Below, piece by piece: positions 15,618 to 23,438 of a stretch of 64,000 nucleotides of DNA. The notes under the pieces were generated by a model, which saw nothing but the letters and a program-made list of their open reading frames with translations, searched no databases and was not told where the DNA came from. Both the position numbers and the translations under genes were made by a program. The DNA comes from Ruminococcus albus AD2013 (GTDB lineage: Bacteria; Bacillota; Clostridia; Oscillospirales; Ruminococcaceae): the NCBI RefSeq assembly GCF_000526775.1, contig NZ_JAGS01000001.1, positions 2,232,001 to 2,296,000 on the forward strand, in the 5' to 3' direction. How positions within the stretch are numbered: position 1 is the first letter of the stretch; each line of letters starts with the position of its first letter.

Positions 15618-16301
15618 TTATACCTGTTTTCCCGACATACCGCTGCCGCTTGCGAACAGCTGAGCCCAGTATGTGGTCCCGTCAGAGGCACGGTAAGCAC
15701 CCATGCCCATGTAAGTCTTGTTTGCGTCAAGTATGCTCGAACGATGGGGCGCCGAATTCATGAAAGCATCACACGCGCTCCGGGCAGTATCAAATCCGTA
15801 AGCTATGTTCTCACCCGCAGATGTCACAGATATGCCGTATTCGGCAAGCACCGTGAAACACTCCCTGCCGTCAGGACGATTGTGTCCGTACGACTTTGAT
15901 ATCTCCTGCGCACGCTTCGCCGCAGCCGCACTGAGTTCCGATGAATATACATAGGCTTTGAGCCCTCTCGAACGGCGTTCCTTGTTCACCAGAACAGCCA
16001 GCTCATCGGCAAGGTCCCGATTGGTTTTCTGACCTGACGTTTTGCCGCCTTTGATAAAAGCAGCCTGCATCACTATATCAGTGATATTGATCTTACCGTC
16101 ACCGTTGAGATCGGCTTTCTTCTGAGCACTTGTGCTCATCGTCCTTTTGCCCTTGACAAATGCAGCCATTCTCACCAGATCAGTGACATTGATCTTGCTG
16201 TCTCCGTTGATATCCGCACCGCGGAATGTCGCAGCGCTCGCCGATATACAGCCCGCCGACATGACCATTGCAAGAACTAATGCGATCATCTTTTTTATCA
16301 T
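15618..16301 (-). CDS. Secreted dockerin-CAP (SCP/PR1) protein
   Basis: 227 residues from ATG 16299-16301, with AGGAGTGG upstream. Signal peptide at 1-23. A dockerin lies at the N terminus (about 27-88): repeat loops DINGDSKINVTDL and DLNGDGKINITDI, with MAAFVKGK and QAAFIKGG helices. The C-terminal 130 residues are a CAP domain: KERRSRGL, AQEISKSYGHNRPDG, GENIAYG, and NSAPHRSSIL, with the conserved His residues. Dockerins are usually C-terminal, so this order is notable. CAP proteins are extracellular and of varied or unknown activity. Docking would place it on a cohesin-bearing scaffold. Confidence 0.9.
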   Translation of the reverse strand: MIKKMIALVLAMVMSAGCISASAATFRGADINGDSKINVTDLVRMAAFVKGKRTMSTSAQKKADLNGDGKINITDIVMQAAFIKGGKTSGQKTNRDLADELAVLVNKERRSRGLKAYVYSSELSAAAAKRAQEISKSYGHNRPDGRECFTVLAEYGISVTSAGENIAYGFDTARSACDAFMNSAPHRSSILDANKTYMGMGAYRASDGTTYWAQLFASGSGMSGKQV

Positions 16302-17184
16302 ATCAACCACTCCTGTACATATGGACACCTTAAAATATCTGCAATAACGGCACAGATATACCTGTATCCCTTTTCATAATTCCGATGACGAATGTGCTGC
16401 CCCGCAGAACAGCCCACAGCCACCATATAACAGCACGGCGCCGATCTCTTATCCATAACGGACAGCCTGAAAGCGCCGCTGCTGATGCAAATAGATCCCA
16501 AGCATATTATCTCTCCTAATTATGTACATATTATGGTATATTTCACTACAATTGTAAATGAAGTGCGTAAAATAACATTGAATTTTAAAATCAGAAAACC
16601 TTTAAGAAGACTATTATTAACATAATATTCTAATCAATTATCAATTCAGAAATATTTGACGTTAAAATAGACATACCAAGACGTATGATGCTGTGCAAAC
16701 AAATGATTTATATTTTAACTCAGACATATTTCTGCAAGAGTTGTACAAAAACGTACAACTTTTCGACCAAAATCACTGATAGTAGAAAGGCATAATTTTT
16801 TATGCCCGACAAACAGCACGAAGCCACTTCCGACACTACGATGCCCGACCGTGATACTGACCGAGTTTGCGAAGCGTGAAACGATGTAAACGCAGCCGAC
16901 ACTATCGCCATCGGGGTACGTTAGTGCGGATCCCGGATAAAGCTTTGTCACATGATATTTCTCCCGCTTATGCGCACGATGGCAGGCAGCACCGATTATG
17001 ACTACGGGATATGAGGTGCGTGTCATACTGCATACGTGAGAAAGTTCTCAGCATCTTGACAATCCTCGCGGTATCAACACGATCATCCGCGAGCCCATAT
17101 TATATTTAAGCCATAACGATAACCGCTTATTTATTGTGTTGTACAGCCTCGATCAGGAAAACCAAAAATATTTTTATCCCCCCC
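16302..17184. other. Long gene-poor stretch upstream of the Asn T-box
   Basis: About 880 bp without a supported gene. Minus-strand open frames (for example 16715-17026) lack ribosome sites and recognisable domains. At 17064-17092 a hairpin CTCGCGG/CCGCGAG encloses TATCAACACGATCAT, a motif also found in the repeat at 23.2 kb. The stretch may hold a degraded repeat copy. Confidence 0.45.
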
Positions 17185-17213
17185 TTGACAAGCGAAAGGA
17201 AAAGTGCTATAAT
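17185..17213 (+). promoter_or_regulatory. Promoter of the asparagine T-box operon
   Basis: TTGACA (17185-17190), 17-nt spacer, TATAAT (17208-17213). Confidence 0.85.
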
Positions 17214-17220
17214 GTACACA

Positions 17221-17497
17221 ATATTTTTGAAACGCTATGACCGGGAGAAGTAACTCTGGTATTCACTCACAGAGAGCGCGGGAGAGGTGTGAGCCGCGCA
17301 GCAGAGCCTTTGTGAATAACACCCGTGAGCGGCAGACCCAACGGCATTTTGCCAAGTAGGAAAGACGTGTTCCTCACGTTATGAGGATAAGAGTGACAAC
17401 GCTCGGATACTTTTTTAAGCTTTTGAGCGCTTGTAAATTCAGGTGGTACCGCGAAGTCTATGGCTTTCGTCCTGTTATCGGGACGGGAGCCTTTTTT
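17221..17497 (+). promoter_or_regulatory. T-box leader, asparagine-specific
   Basis: A T-box leader that senses uncharged tRNA. The AGGTGGTACCGCG T-box motif is at 17441-17453. Stem I begins near 17240 and its arms TATTCAC/GTGAATA flank a specifier that reads AAC (17318-17320), an Asn codon. The terminator is GGCTTTCGTCC with GGGACGGGAGCC (about 17462-17491), then T6. The specifier agrees with asnS downstream. Uncharged tRNA-Asn should stabilise the antiterminator and allow read-through. Confidence 0.92.
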
Positions 17498-17622
17498 AAT
17501 TCATAATTCATAATTCATAATTCATAATTGTGTTGACAGGGTCACGGAGCGCACGGAGCGTCAAGGCTTCCCGAGCGTGAGGGTATGGGGGTTACACCCT
17601 CATTAAGAATAGGGGGCTTTAT
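17498..17622. repeat. Short AATTCATA tandem repeat and spacer
   Basis: Four tandem copies of the 8-mer AATTCATA (about 17498-17529) directly follow the T-box terminator. A similar ATGAATT pair lies at 47.25 kb. The rest, up to the zinc-ribbon gene, has no clear feature. Confidence 0.6.
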
Positions 17623-17853
17623 ATGAACGATACCGATAATAACAATAATATAAAGTGCCTGCGGTGCGGGACAGACATGGTCGAAGCAAATTTCGAGACA
17701 TATATGTGCTCGCAGCCCATAGTTAAGCGCACGCGAAAAGGCATTCTTTCAGCACCTGTGCAATCGGGAGTGAATTGTCTGGTCTGCCGTAAATGCGGCT
17801 ATATAGAACTCCGCGCAGCTGAACCACATAAACTAAAATTCCGAACGGAATGA
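17623..17853 (+). CDS. Small zinc-ribbon protein in the T-box operon
   Basis: 76 residues with two CxxC knuckles (CLRCGTDM at about 12 and CLVCRKCGYIEL at about 50), a four-cysteine zinc ribbon. Starts at ATG 17623 after a G-rich ribosome site (AGGGGG). It lies between the Asn T-box and asnS, 43 bp before the latter, so it is very probably co-transcribed and induced by asparagine-tRNA shortage. Role unknown; it has no tRNA or synthetase signature. Confidence 0.75.
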   Translation: MNDTDNNNNIKCLRCGTDMVEANFETYMCSQPIVKRTRKGILSAPVQSGVNCLVCRKCGYIELRAAEPHKLKFRTE

Positions 17854-17895
17854 TCTAAAAGAATTTAATTTTCATAGAGAAAGGAAAAGATCATC

Positions 17896-19269
17896 ATGAA
17901 ACATATCGACATTAAGGAAGTACTTACAAACAAGGAACTTATCGGACAGCAGGTAACAGTCTGCGGTTGGGTAAGAACATCCAGAAATTCAAAGAACGTG
18001 GCTTTCGTTGAACTCAACGACGGCACATCACTGAAAAATATCCAGATAGTTATCGACAAGGCTGACGACCCCGATTATAAGGATATCCCCCGTGTGGGCT
18101 GTTCCCTGAAAGTTACAGGCGCTCTTGTTGAAGGCAGAAACGCCGCCGAGATAAATGTTACCCCCGCAGATATCACTCTGCTTGGCGACTGCCCCCAGGA
18201 TTATCCTCTGCAGAAGAAGGGTCACACCCTGGAATTCCTGCGTACAATGCCCCATCTCCGCGGCAGAACAAATACCTTCAACGCAGTTATGAGGATACGT
18301 TCCGTACTGGCACAGGCTATCCATCAGTATTATCAGGAGAGAAACTTCGTTTACGTCAACACCCCTCTGATAACAGGTTCAGACTGTGAGGGCGCAGGCG
18401 AGATGTTCCGCGTAACAACCATCGGCTACTCCAACGAGTACAAGACCGAGGACGATTACGATGCAGCTGATTTCTTCGGCAGAAGAGCAGGACTTTCCGT
18501 TTCTGGTCAGCTTGAGGGCGAAATGGCTGCTACCGCAATGGGTAAGATATACACCTTCGGTCCCTCTTTCAGAGCAGAGAACTCCAACACCCCCAAGCAC
18601 CTTGCTGAGTTCTGGCACGTTGAGCCCGAGATAGCTTTCGCTGAACTGGAAGACGTTATTGAAGTAGCCGAGGATATGGTAAAGCACGTTATCGGTACCG
18701 TACTTGAAAAGTGCCCCGATGAGATAGCTTTCTTTGACGCACACTTTGAAAAGGGTCTGAAAGCAAGACTTGAAGAACTCATCAGCCACGAATTCGGCAG
18801 AGTTACTTATACCGAGGCTATCGAACTCCTGAAAAAGTCGGGCGAAAAGTTCGTATATCCCGTTGACTGGGGCTGCGACCTCCAGACCGAGCACGAGAGA
18901 TACCTCTCCGAAAAGGTATTCAAGAAGGCTGTATTCGTTACCGATTACCCCAAGGATATCAAGAGCTTCTACATGAAGCAGAACCCCGACGGCAAGACCG
19001 TTGCAGCAGTTGACCTCCTTGTTCCCGGTGTCGGCGAGATAATCGGCGGCAGCGAGAGAGAGGCTGATTACGATAAGCTCATCGCCGCTATGAAGGAGAG
19101 AAATATGAACCTCGACCTGTACAGCGATTACCTCGACCTGAGAAAGTTCGGTACCGTACCTCACGGCGGCTTCGGTCTGGGCTTTGAAAGACTTATCATG
19201 TACGTAACAGGCGTTCAGAACATCAGAGACGTAATTATGTTCCCCAGAACAGTTGGTTCTATCAGATAA
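17896..19269 (+). CDS. asnS: Asparagine--tRNA ligase
   Basis: 457 residues, normal length. Charges tRNA-Asn with asparagine in the cytoplasm. N-terminal OB fold (about 17-105, VCGWVRTSRNSKNVAF) and a class II catalytic core: motif 2 FGPSFRAENSNTPKHL with EFWHVEPE at about 215-250, and motif 3 GFGLGFERLIMYVTG near 430. Starts at ATG 17896, AAAGGA upstream. The T-box specifier AAC upstream independently supports Asn specificity, and an asnA gene follows within 1 kb. Confidence 0.96.
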   Translation: MKHIDIKEVLTNKELIGQQVTVCGWVRTSRNSKNVAFVELNDGTSLKNIQIVIDKADDPDYKDIPRVGCSLKVTGALVEGRNAAEINVTPADITLLGDCPQDYPLQKKGHTLEFLRTMPHLRGRTNTFNAVMRIRSVLAQAIHQYYQERNFVYVNTPLITGSDCEGAGEMFRVTTIGYSNEYKTEDDYDAADFFGRRAGLSVSGQLEGEMAATAMGKIYTFGPSFRAENSNTPKHLAEFWHVEPEIAFAELEDVIEVAEDMVKHVIGTVLEKCPDEIAFFDAHFEKGLKARLEELISHEFGRVTYTEAIELLKKSGEKFVYPVDWGCDLQTEHERYLSEKVFKKAVFVTDYPKDIKSFYMKQNPDGKTVAAVDLLVPGVGEIIGGSEREADYDKLIAAMKERNMNLDLYSDYLDLRKFGTVPHGGFGLGFERLIMYVTGVQNIRDVIMFPRTVGSIR

Positions 19270-19272
19270 TAA

Positions 19273-19833
19273 ATGGAACGCTTCATGCCTGTTCTGCTTG
19301 GGCTGATAATATTCGTGCTGCCCTTTGCAATTATGAGATATCACCGTTACAGTGCTGACAAAAAATGCCTGCGAAAGCTGGATATGCGCATCAAAGACGA
19401 ACTTATATCCTCGGAGAACAGAGGCGCGATAGACCCGACCGTCATGGCGATGATAAAGGGGCATATCGTGAAAATCAGATTGCTGTGGTGCGGGATAGCG
19501 CTGGCAATATTCGGTTTCTCCGCAATTATGTGGGATTTCCTTCTTGTATTTGGCGCTTTACCGATCTGTGCCGCAGCGATAGCTGATATGCTCTACCGCC
19601 TGTTCAGACTGAGAGATACTTCACAACTCATGAAAGTGAAAGCCTTTGTTTTCAGGAGCAGGAGCACCGATGCCGCCGCAGTTTATTACGATATGCAAAG
19701 GCTGGGATATCGCATTTTTGCTCAGAACACAACATTCGTCAGCGGAACTAAAGCTGAAGCAGGAAGATATGTGAATCTTATAGTCAGGCGGAGCAAGAAT
19801 AGATATCATCCAGTGATGATACTGGATTTCTGA
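19273..19833 (+). CDS. Membrane protein of unknown function after asnS
   Basis: 186 residues starting 3 nt after the asnS stop, so it is almost certainly in the same transcript. One N-terminal membrane helix (about 5-22), then two more (about 73-92 and 95-112), with a basic cytoplasmic segment of about 75 residues after them. No recognised domain. Little similarity to a known family can be judged by eye. Confidence 0.7.
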   Translation: MERFMPVLLGLIIFVLPFAIMRYHRYSADKKCLRKLDMRIKDELISSENRGAIDPTVMAMIKGHIVKIRLLWCGIALAIFGFSAIMWDFLLVFGALPICAAAIADMLYRLFRLRDTSQLMKVKAFVFRSRSTDAAAVYYDMQRLGYRIFAQNTTFVSGTKAEAGRYVNLIVRRSKNRYHPVMILDF

Positions 19834-19888
19834 AAGCTTAATCCATACCTGAAACAGAATAAAATATCGTTGAATTTATCAAGACCTC

Positions 19889-19917
19889 TTGACATTCATG
19901 CATTTTAGTTGTATAAT
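19889..19917 (+). promoter_or_regulatory. Promoter of asnA
   Basis: TTGACA (19889-19894), 17-nt spacer, TATAAT (19912-19917). Confidence 0.85.
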
Positions 19918-19924
19918 AAGATGT

Positions 19925-19984
19925 ATAGATGAGGAACGAAGATGTTCCGGTCGCATGAGGCGGTCGGATCATCTTTTCTTTTTT
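19925..19984 (+). promoter_or_regulatory. Attenuator-like leader of asnA
   Basis: The short leader can form a terminator, AAGATG (19939-19944) with CATCTT (19970-19975) enclosing CCG/CGG, followed by TTCTTTTTT. It can also form an alternative hairpin, GGAAC (19933-19937) with GTTCC (19944-19948), whose loop and arm use the terminator's left strand. The two are mutually exclusive. The sensor is not recognised, and no T-box motif is present. Confidence 0.6.
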
Positions 19985-20010
19985 GTAAGAATCGAAAGGT
20001 AGTGAACTTT

Positions 20011-21021
20011 ATGTCAAAATCACTTTATCTGCCCGAGGGCTATACCTCGGCACTGTCGCTGAGAGAAACTCAGCACGCTATCAAGTACATAAAAGATGTA
20101 TTCCAGCAGGCACTTTCCATACAGCTTATGCTGGACAGAGTATCCGCACCCCTTATTGTAAGACAGGGCAGCGGTATAAATGACGACCTCAACGGCGTTG
20201 AGCGCAAGGTTGATTTCGATATCAAGGAGATAGAAGGCAAGGCTGAGGTAGTACAGTCACTGGCAAAGTGGAAGAGAATGGCTCTCTACCGCTACGGCTA
20301 TCAGGCAGGCGAGGGCATATACACCGATATGAACGCTATCCGCCGCGATGACGATACCGACAACCTCCACTCCATCTTCGTTGACCAGTGGGACTGGGAA
20401 AAAGTCATCAGACGTGACCAGCGCACCGAGGATTTCCTCAAAGATACCGTTAAGTGCGTAGTCAAGGCGATAGTATATACCAAGAGAAAAGTCAGCCTGA
20501 GATATCCCCAGCTGAAAAATACAGTAAGCGAAGACGTATTCTTTGTGACCACACAGGAACTTGAAGATATGTACCCCGACAAGACCTCCAAGGAGAGAGA
20601 AAGACTCATCACCAAGGAACACGGTACAGTATTCATCATGAAGATAGGCGGCAAGCTGAAGAGCGGCAAAAAGCACGACGGCAGAGCCCCCGACTACGAT
20701 GACTGGTCACTGAACGGCGATATCTTCTTCTGGAATGAGGTACTTGACAACGCTATCGAGATATCCTCCATGGGTATCCGTGTTGACGAGAATTCCCTTG
20801 CATCACAGCTGAAAGAAGCAGGCGCTGAGGACAGGATGCAGTATGACTATCACAAGATGATAGCAAACGGCACACTCCCCCTGACCATCGGCGGCGGTAT
20901 CGGTCAGTCCAGACTTTGTATGCTTCTGCTTGAAAAGGCACACATCGGTGAGGTACAGTCCAGCATCTGGCCCGAGGATATGATCGAAAAGTGCGCTGCA
21001 AAGGGTATCACACTGCTTTGA
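20011..21021 (+). CDS. asnA: Aspartate--ammonia ligase (asparagine synthetase A)
   Basis: 336 residues, matching the usual length of about 330. Makes asparagine from aspartate, ammonia and ATP. The fold is that of a class II tRNA synthetase core: YIKDVFQQAL, RVSAPLIVRQGSGINDDLNG near the N terminus, and the terminal GGGIGQSRLCMLLLEKAHIGEVQ motif that binds ATP. ATG 20011 follows GAAAGG; an ORF start at 19942 is inside the terminator and is wrong. It lies just after asnS but has its own promoter and attenuator. Confidence 0.95.
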   Translation: MSKSLYLPEGYTSALSLRETQHAIKYIKDVFQQALSIQLMLDRVSAPLIVRQGSGINDDLNGVERKVDFDIKEIEGKAEVVQSLAKWKRMALYRYGYQAGEGIYTDMNAIRRDDDTDNLHSIFVDQWDWEKVIRRDQRTEDFLKDTVKCVVKAIVYTKRKVSLRYPQLKNTVSEDVFFVTTQELEDMYPDKTSKERERLITKEHGTVFIMKIGGKLKSGKKHDGRAPDYDDWSLNGDIFFWNEVLDNAIEISSMGIRVDENSLASQLKEAGAEDRMQYDYHKMIANGTLPLTIGGGIGQSRLCMLLLEKAHIGEVQSSIWPEDMIEKCAAKGITLL

Positions 21022-21050
21022 TAAAAGCGATAAAATAACAACTATCCTAT

Positions 21051-21087
21051 GGACACTTCTGCTGTATATGGCAGTGGTGTCCTTTTT
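21051..21087 (+). terminator. Terminator of asnA
   Basis: GGACAC pairs with GTGTCC (inner CTGC/GCAG), then T5. Confidence 0.85.
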
Positions 21088-21102
21088 ATGCCCTTTTTCA
21101 GC

Positions 21103-21141
21103 AAAAAAATTACCGTCCTCGGATAAAAACCGCGGACGGTA
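21103..21141 (-). terminator. Terminator of the GGDEF-EAL gene
   Basis: TACCGTCC pairs with GGACGGTA on the minus strand, followed by ATTTTTTT. Confidence 0.8.
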
Positions 21142-21147
21142 TACATT

Positions 21148-22881
21148 CTAATTTTTGGTTTCCCATTCAAGACCCTTGTTTCGGGTAAACGCGCGGGTCT
21201 CTTCCATGGGCATAGGCTTTCCGAAGAAGAATCCCTGGGCACGTTCACAGCCTGCTTTTTTCAGGAACTCATAATGCTGTTCTGTCTCAACTCCCTCGCA
21301 CAGGGGCTGTAAGGACATACCCTTTGCACCCTCCATTATATAACTCATCAGCGTTCCCGTTTTTGGATTGCGGTCAAAGCTTTTTAAGAATATAAGGTCG
21401 AGTTTGAGAACATCAAAATCATACTCGGCTATGGTATTAAGCGAAGAATACCCGCTGCCGAAATCATCGAGCCATATCTGATAGCCCTTCTTACGCATCT
21501 TTTCGCACTCGCTTTTGATATAGCCAACATTATCGTTGAGTGCGCTCTCGGTTATCTCGATATCCAGCATATTTATAGGCATACCGTATTCTTCTCTGGT
21601 ATTTTCGATAATACCAAAGATATCACACAGTTCAAAATCAAGGCGTGATATATTTATTGATACAGGCACTACGGGTTCACCCGCATCTACAAGTGCCTTG
21701 TAGTCCAAACATACCTTTTTCACCACGAACCTGTCAACTATGTGTATCAGGTGGAACTGTTCCAGTGTTTCAACGAATTCGCTGGGCAAAAGCAGACCTA
21801 TATTGGGGTCTTCCCAGCGGACGAGGGCTTCATATCCGCATATCTTTCCTGTTTTGACTCTGATGACAGGCTGATAGTACACTTTTATGTACTCTTTTTC
21901 GACTGCTTCTTCTATGTGATCTACAACGTACTGCTGTCTGCGCAGACGGTCTCTCAGCATTTCATCGTAGATACAGTAGTTCACATCATGCCTGTTTTTC
22001 ACGCTGTTGCAGGCAAGCCTTGCGTGGTCGCAGGCAAGACCGACCTCGGGATATCGGTCATCAAGGAAGTATATACCCGCCTTGACCCTGACTTTTTTAT
22101 TCACATCTTCCGAAAGCAGCATACGCTTGTATACTTCTTCCACTCGGGCTATCACTTCTTCCCTGCTGACTGTATCGCACACAAAGAAATGGTCATCCGA
22201 AAACCTTGCCACTGTGGCGCCCTCAAAGGTATCGTTTATCGTTCTTGCAAGATCACACAGAAGTTCATCACCCAGCTTGAAGCCGTGCCGCTCGTTATAC
22301 AGCTTGAAATTCGGGATATCGAACTGCACAAAGGAAAGATCCTGCCGTCTGCCATATGGCGATTGCAGCATATTCTGTATCTTCTGGTAGAAGAACGACA
22401 TATTGAAAAGCCCCGTAAGCGGGTCGGTATCCTGTGCACCCGAAAGTATCTCGGCTTCGGCAAAGGAATTATTGCTGCTGTTATAGAACTCGTTTTTATC
22501 AACATCAACTATGAAAACATAGTAAAAGCTCCTGCCGTCCTTTCGGTGCAGTATATGCCCGAAATCCTCTACATAGCGGATATCTCCGCTTTTGGTGGTT
22601 ATGCGGTAGCGCACATAGTCATGGCGCTTTTCGCCGTATATGGTCTGCGCATTTATCTGGTTCTCTATCCTCATAAGGTCATCAGGGTGTACCATGCCCT
22701 TAAAAGACCCGCCCACATGGGCAAGAAACTCATCATATGTTTCACAGCCGTACATATTTACTATATTCATCTCGGCATACAGTATCTTCTCATCGCCGTC
22801 CGCTTCATATATGAAAAAACCGCCGGGAAGTCCCGTTGGTATCTGTCCGCCCGTTCTCATCTGATATAATTTATCCTCCAA
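21148..22881 (-). CDS. PAS-GGDEF-EAL protein, probable c-di-GMP phosphodiesterase
   Basis: 577 residues, soluble. PAS-like N terminus (about 15-135). A GGDEF domain (about 150-300) is degenerate: the signature reads RFSDDHFF where RYGGDEF is expected, so cyclase activity should be lost. The EAL domain (about 315-560) has GYEALVRW, SINIS, the IEITES acid, LDDFGSGYSS, LKLD, and EGVETEQ, i.e. the metal and catalytic residues of active enzymes. It should therefore hydrolyse c-di-GMP, with the GGDEF as a possible GTP sensor. Start uncertain: TTG at 22881 gives 577 residues; ATG at 22860 gives 570, with GGAGG 14 nt upstream. Its own terminator follows. Confidence 0.92.
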   Translation of the reverse strand: MEDKLYQMRTGGQIPTGLPGGFFIYEADGDEKILYAEMNIVNMYGCETYDEFLAHVGGSFKGMVHPDDLMRIENQINAQTIYGEKRHDYVRYRITTKSGDIRYVEDFGHILHRKDGRSFYYVFIVDVDKNEFYNSSNNSFAEAEILSGAQDTDPLTGLFNMSFFYQKIQNMLQSPYGRRQDLSFVQFDIPNFKLYNERHGFKLGDELLCDLARTINDTFEGATVARFSDDHFFVCDTVSREEVIARVEEVYKRMLLSEDVNKKVRVKAGIYFLDDRYPEVGLACDHARLACNSVKNRHDVNYCIYDEMLRDRLRRQQYVVDHIEEAVEKEYIKVYYQPVIRVKTGKICGYEALVRWEDPNIGLLLPSEFVETLEQFHLIHIVDRFVVKKVCLDYKALVDAGEPVVPVSINISRLDFELCDIFGIIENTREEYGMPINMLDIEITESALNDNVGYIKSECEKMRKKGYQIWLDDFGSGYSSLNTIAEYDFDVLKLDLIFLKSFDRNPKTGTLMSYIMEGAKGMSLQPLCEGVETEQHYEFLKKAGCERAQGFFFGKPMPMEETRAFTRNKGLEWETKN

Positions 22882-22899
22882 AATTTCCGACCCCCTTCG

Positions 22900-23136
22900 A
22901 TTTCCACAGGCTATTGTGCCAAAAACCTCCAGCCCTTCAAAGTCTGTTCATCTTTATTCTATATAATACCAGAAAATTAAAAGAAAATCAAGAGTTTATC
23001 AAAATTTTGTATAATTTTTCCACATAAATTTGTACGATCGTCCCATTTCACCATCGTGAAAACTCAATATATCGCGGATAAGCCTTTGCACACACACTTT
23101 ACAATCGTTAAAAAATATGATATCATTTATATATAG
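22900..23136. other. Gap upstream of the EAL gene
   Basis: A/T-rich and gene-free. No promoter with both boxes intact was found on the minus strand. Confidence 0.35.
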
Positions 23137-23292
23137 TTATCCCGCTGACACGCCGGATCAATTGGTGTAATATCTGAACTTGAAAAACTTGACGGTTATC
23201 CTTCCCCCGCCTGCGGCGGGGGAAGGATAACATCAACACGATCATTCATTGTTATACAGCCCTTTGCAGTGGTGTATCAAAGGGATAGCCAT
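23137..23292. repeat. MITE-like repeat, copy B, with a 37-bp perfect palindrome
   Basis: A 156-bp element with terminal inverted repeats (left AGTTATCCCGCTGACACGCC, right ending GTATCAAAGGGATAGCC). At its centre is a perfect hairpin (23195-23231, 17-bp arms beginning GTTATCCTTCCCCCGCC, loop TGC), then ATCAACACGATCAT. Same family as 12483-12641. No ORF. Confidence 0.55.
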
Positions 23293-23438
23293 GTTTATTA
23301 TATGTCTTACTGCCTCTTTGTTCTTTTTCGGGCTTTTTCATGAGTTAAAGATTATTTTAGAATTGATATGATATCATATAAACAAAGAAAAAGTACAGTG
23401 CTGCTAAAGCACAAGACTAAAGAAAAGAGGCAATGCAT

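Noticed and set aside
16715..17026. 103-residue minus-strand ORF
   Set aside because: No ribosome site, no recognised domain, and the region shares a repeat motif with other noncoding intervals.
19925..19984. A second T-box before asnA
   Set aside because: The leader is about 60 nt and lacks the T-box consensus and specifier stem.
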